From NCBI RefSeq assembly GCF_037153985.1, contig NZ_JBBAYI010000002.1:62001-126000 (forward strand): DNA of 64,000 nt, read 5' to 3'. This DNA is from Emticicia sp037153985. GTDB lineage: Bacteria; Bacteroidota; Bacteroidia; Cytophagales; Spirosomataceae. The position numbers were made by a program, and so were the translations under genes. How positions within the stretch are numbered: the stretch's first letter is position 1; each line of letters opens with the position of its first letter. Positions 61,079-64,000 of the stretch are shown here, piece after piece. Under the pieces are notes generated by a model. That model worked only from the letters and a program-made list of their open reading frames with translations. It did not search any database and was not told the origin of the DNA.

Positions 61079-63094
61079 TTATTTCAATGCTCTTAAGTAC
61101 CGTAAAGTAACAGGCAAATGCTGTTTTACTTCGGCGTTTTCATCTTCTATGTAATAATATTTTACCCCAGACTGAATAGCTGCCCGCAAAATTACAGGAA
61201 AATCTAATTGCCCTGTGCCTACTGCTACATCGGAGGTAAGGGGTGTACCGCCTGATAACTCACCCGTTGCCTGCCCCATCTTCATGTCTTTAATATGAAT
61301 GGCAATAAACCGACCCTTATATTTCTTTAACAACAAGGCGGGGTCTTGCCCTCCATGAAAAGCCCAATATACATCACACTCAAAACTGACTTCGGCGGGG
61401 TTAGTTTTCTGCACTATATAATCAAAGAGGGTTCCGTCTTCGGTTGGTTTAAATTCGTAGCCGTGGCAATGATAAAAGAAATGCAAACCTGCCTTTGCCA
61501 GTGTGGCTCCGGCTTTGTTAAAAATAGCAATGGCTTTGTCGGCATCTTCTTTACTGAACTGGTTAGGTTTGTGCGGAATCCATGCCGAACCAACGTATTT
61601 TACACCTAATGCCTTTGCCGTAGCTATTACTTTATCAAGGCTATCTCTGAACAATCCGAAGTCTAAAAGAGTACTGTATGGGGTTATTCCAAATTTATCG
61701 AGTTCTTTTCTGAAATCATCAGGTTTCATATTATAAGTACCTGCCACCTCTACTTCTTTTATGCCAAGGCTCTTTACATAAGCCAGTGTTGTGGTAACAT
61801 CTGTTTTAAAGTAGTCTCTGAGGCTGTAAAGTTCCAAGCCAATGCGGTTTTCGAGTACTTTACTGATACTAGCCTGCTTTTGCCCTGTACCGTTCTGGAG
61901 CCACATATCTAGCCGCGGAGTATTCCAGTTATAGGGTTTCGACACAATATCAATGTCTCCGTCGCCATCTACATCAAAGACTTTTCCTTCATGAAAACCG
62001 AAGCCTTTCTGAAATACTGTTTTTCTGAAGCCTCCCTTACCATCACCATACAGAATAAAGGCTTCTGCATTCGGGTTATCAGGAGTAGGTTGCTTTTCAG
62101 ACCATTTTGCCATTTCTGCGCAGAAAATATCCAGATTCCCATCATCATTAATATCGGCAACTTCCAGCGTATGGCCATGAATAATTTCCCGACCTATTAA
62201 ATCTCTGGATTTCCAGTTTTCTGGTACTTCGGCACTGCCTGTACATTCATAATAAAGCAGCCGACCTGTGCCATCACCCGGCGAAACCACTATCTGCATC
62301 TTTTTACCTACCTTAAATTTGGCTGCTACTACTCTACCCCCTTCCTCACCAAATTTAATGGCTTTAAAACCACCATCTACATACTTAAACCAGTAATTAC
62401 CCGCTATTAAATCGGTAAAGCCGTCGCCGTCTATATCAGCTGCTTTGCAGCCTTCGGCATACCATGATTTTTTTTCTTTTTCTCCGGCCACAAAAACAGG
62501 CTCGTATTGCCATTGTCTGGCAGTCTTTGCTTCTGCCGGAATATCAGCAATAAACAAAGTTTTAGCTCCTTGATTCCAGAAAGCTAGCTGAGCTTTACCC
62601 GTTTGTTTGAAATCGCCGAATGCCTGGTCGTGGTGTTGGGTTTGCCCGTCGTTTTTAATTTCATAGCGTTGCCAACCTACATTAGGATTATAAAACGGAT
62701 AGGGGTTTTCCCACCACCATATTTTATTGCTTTGCCAGTCGCCACCAAACACCAAATCTTTATCGCCGTCGTTGTCAATGTCATAAAAAGTGCCACCTGC
62801 TTCAATGGGCAACAATTCCTTTTCGATAACAAACTGCCGCCAGCCAATGGCATAATCATATTTAAAATAGATAAGTACGGGGGCTTTTTCACGGCAGCCC
62901 ATTACTAACTCCTGTATGCCATCGTTGTCAATATCTACTGCCATTGAGGCTGTTTGCTGCGTTGTTTTCCAGTTAAGCGGAATACTGCCCGAAGCCGACG
63001 AGATATACTCCCAGTTCTGAGCCTTAGCAAGCCTGATGACCCCCAAAAAGATAATAGCAAAAAAAACAGGTATTAGCCGGTATTTCATAGACAT
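61079..63094 (-). CDS. FG-GAP/VCBS-repeat protein fused to a xylose-isomerase-like TIM barrel
   Basis: A 671-aa exported protein (ATG at 63094). After the signal peptide (RLIPVFFAIIFLGVIRLAKAQ) come about five FG-GAP/VCBS blades with calcium-binding D-x-D-x-D-G loops: DIDNDGIQE, DIDNDGDKD, DIDGDGFTD, DINDDGNLD and DVDGDGDID. A TIM barrel of AP-endonuclease-2/sugar-isomerase type follows from about residue 415, with likely metal ligands in FYHCHGYEF, FECDVYW, AIHIKDM and IEDEN. Substrate may be a sugar or polyol. A minus-strand -7 element TATATTTG at 63122-63115 precedes the ATGs at 63094 and 63088; the longer frame from 63142 would begin upstream of it. Confidence 0.85.
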   Translation of the reverse strand: MSMKYRLIPVFFAIIFLGVIRLAKAQNWEYISSASGSIPLNWKTTQQTASMAVDIDNDGIQELVMGCREKAPVLIYFKYDYAIGWRQFVIEKELLPIEAGGTFYDIDNDGDKDLVFGGDWQSNKIWWWENPYPFYNPNVGWQRYEIKNDGQTQHHDQAFGDFKQTGKAQLAFWNQGAKTLFIADIPAEAKTARQWQYEPVFVAGEKEKKSWYAEGCKAADIDGDGFTDLIAGNYWFKYVDGGFKAIKFGEEGGRVVAAKFKVGKKMQIVVSPGDGTGRLLYYECTGSAEVPENWKSRDLIGREIIHGHTLEVADINDDGNLDIFCAEMAKWSEKQPTPDNPNAEAFILYGDGKGGFRKTVFQKGFGFHEGKVFDVDGDGDIDIVSKPYNWNTPRLDMWLQNGTGQKQASISKVLENRIGLELYSLRDYFKTDVTTTLAYVKSLGIKEVEVAGTYNMKPDDFRKELDKFGITPYSTLLDFGLFRDSLDKVIATAKALGVKYVGSAWIPHKPNQFSKEDADKAIAIFNKAGATLAKAGLHFFYHCHGYEFKPTEDGTLFDYIVQKTNPAEVSFECDVYWAFHGGQDPALLLKKYKGRFIAIHIKDMKMGQATGELSGGTPLTSDVAVGTGQLDFPVILRAAIQSGVKYYYIEDENAEVKQHLPVTLRYLRALK

Positions 63095-63114
63095 AATTTT
63101 GTTGACAATTATGG

Positions 63115-63122
63115 CAAATATA
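63115..63122 (-). promoter_or_regulatory. -7 element TATATTTG of the FG-GAP/TIM gene
   Basis: Minus-strand exact TAnnTTTG 20 bp before the ATG at 63094. It decides against the 63142 start. No TTG is seen at the -33 distance. Confidence 0.45.
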
Positions 63123-63188
63123 GAAGATAAAAATAGCAACACAGAAATGTGTTGCCACTTAATTTATGGCTTGTAACAGTAATACTGC

Positions 63189-64000
63189 CTAAGCAATTAT
63201 TTCTTTAATTACCTTACCACCAATATCGGTTAACCTGAACGGACGCCCCTGAAAATCGTAGGTGAGTTTTTCGTGGTCAAGCCCTAACTGGTTAAGAATT
63301 GTTGCCTGTAAATCGTGTACATGGGTCTTTCCTTTTACGCCGTAATAGCCAAGCTCGTCGGTTTCGCCATGTGTGAAACCCTTTTTAATACCTCCGCCGG
63401 CCATCCAGATGGTATAGGCTTCAATATGGTGGTCGCGTCCTAAGAATGGCGCAGGTTTGTTGTCGCGGTTTTCCTGCATGGGTGTTCTGCCAAACTCGCC
63501 GCCCCATACTACCAATGTTTCTTCAAGCAGCCCTCTTTGTTTTAAATCGAGCAAAAGAGCCGACATAGCTTGGTCGGTCTGGCGGCATTTCTCCCACAAA
63601 GCACTTTCTATTGACTCTGATTTGCTCGAGCCGTGCATATCCCATCCCCAATCGTACAACTGCACGAAACGCACGCCGTTTTCTACCAGTTTTCGGGCTA
63701 AAAGACAATTATTTGCGAAAGAGGTCTGGCCCGGGCTTGTGCCATATAATTCATGGATTTTGGCTGGTTCTTTTGTAATATCCATGGTTTCCGGCACAGT
63801 CATTTGCATTTTAAAGGCCAGTTCGTACTGCGAAATACGTGTTAAAATTTCGGGGTCTTTAAATTCTTCGTATTGGCGTTGATTAATTTCATTAATGGTA
63901 TTGATGGCTTCTCTACGTAAATCGCGGCTGATACCCTCAGGATTATTCACATATAAAACAGGCTCGCCATTAGAGCGGCATTGCACCCCCTGATATACCG
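63189..64000 (-). CDS. DUF1501 protein, N-terminus cut by window edge
   Basis: The minus-strand frame is open to base 64000 without a start; the GTG at 63986 is internal, since the frame upstream reads VYQGVQC. About 270 residues are seen. DUF1501 (alkaline-phosphatase-superfamily-like) signatures are LYDWGWDMHGSSKSE, VVWGGEFGRTPM, GRDHHIEAYTIWMAGGG and GKTHVHDLQATILNQLGLDHEKLTYDFQGRPFRLTD in parts. In Planctomycetes and Bacteroidota it usually accompanies DUF1549/DUF1553 proteins in polysaccharide or sulfated-glycan degradation; that partner would lie outside the window. It is upstream of the FG-GAP gene with a 94-bp gap. Confidence 0.86.
   Translation of the reverse strand, partial: VYQGVQCRSNGEPVLYVNNPEGISRDLRREAINTINEINQRQYEEFKDPEILTRISQYELAFKMQMTVPETMDITKEPAKIHELYGTSPGQTSFANNCLLARKLVENGVRFVQLYDWGWDMHGSSKSESIESALWEKCRQTDQAMSALLLDLKQRGLLEETLVVWGGEFGRTPMQENRDNKPAPFLGRDHHIEAYTIWMAGGGIKKGFTHGETDELGYYGVKGKTHVHDLQATILNQLGLDHEKLTYDFQGRPFRLTDIGGKVIKEIIA

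Noticed and set aside
1..64000. tRNA, rRNA, CRISPR or insertion-sequence content
   Set aside because: No cloverleaf, rRNA-like stretch, regularly spaced repeat array or transposase frame was found on reading both strands.

Overview
The window reads as a chromosomal segment of a Bacteroidota bacterium, most likely a member of the Cytophagales. This is inferred from three things. Many gene starts are preceded by the phylum-specific -7 promoter element TAnnTTTG. Bacteroidota-restricted families are present (DUF4296, DUF4301, DUF5606, the outer-membrane beta-barrel TonB receptor type, the LytS/LytTR pair). The DNA is moderately AT-rich with dense, mostly short operons. No rRNA, tRNA, CRISPR array, insertion sequence, phage or integrase gene was seen, so this looks like core chromosome rather than an island.

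Layout: 1-5.1 kb holds leftward housekeeping genes (a TPR lipid- or envelope-type secreted protein cut by the left edge, rimO, asd, 5-formyl-THF cyclo-ligase with a JmjC-like cupin). 5.2-9.7 kb is a fatty-acid beta-oxidation operon (DUF4442 hotdog protein, FadN-type bifunctional dehydrogenase/hydratase, thiolase) under a promoter flanked by two copies of a TAGTATGC-TT-GCATACTA-type operator. 9.8-14.1 kb has a ThuA-like protein, an SDR, an MFS transporter, DUF1684 and a NeuD-like acetyltransferase. 14.1-19 kb has DUF58 with a membrane partner, DUF4296 with a dolichol-phosphate-mannose-synthase-like GT2, and a membrane-anchored MutS-like ATPase. 19-23 kb is mreBCD followed by a lipoprotein serine hydrolase instead of the usual mrdA/rodA. 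23-36.5 kb carries GH3, an MBL-rhodanese fusion, sppA, engB, DUF5606, an epimerase, a TPR protein, the DUF4301/aminoglycoside-kinase-like pair and proA. 36.6-44.8 kb has a short alpha-glucan phosphorylase homologue lacking the PLP lysine and a complete RND efflux operon. 44.9-48.6 kb has a TonB-type receptor, a 43-residue membrane microprotein not previously listed as an ORF, and an AraC regulator. 48.7-53.3 kb is a LytTR two-component system with two secreted proteins (a C1q-like one and one with an EF-Tu-domain-2-like N-terminus). 53.5-57.1 kb has a CCG iron-sulfur protein, a conserved small protein, an LLM oxidoreductase, a free-methionine-sulfoxide reductase and a siroheme-synthesis dehydrogenase. 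57.1-64 kb has an ABC exporter, a YgiB/YgiC-like pair, an FG-GAP/TIM-barrel fusion and a DUF1501 protein cut by the right edge.

The strongest regulatory observation is that the beta-oxidation promoter near 5.27 kb and the promoter of the iron-sulfur (CCG) protein near 53.52 kb, 48 kb apart, share an almost identical inverted-repeat operator placed on the core promoter elements. This suggests one fatty-acid-responsive regulon whose regulator lies outside the window. Function calls are from sequence motifs read by eye; no database search was run.
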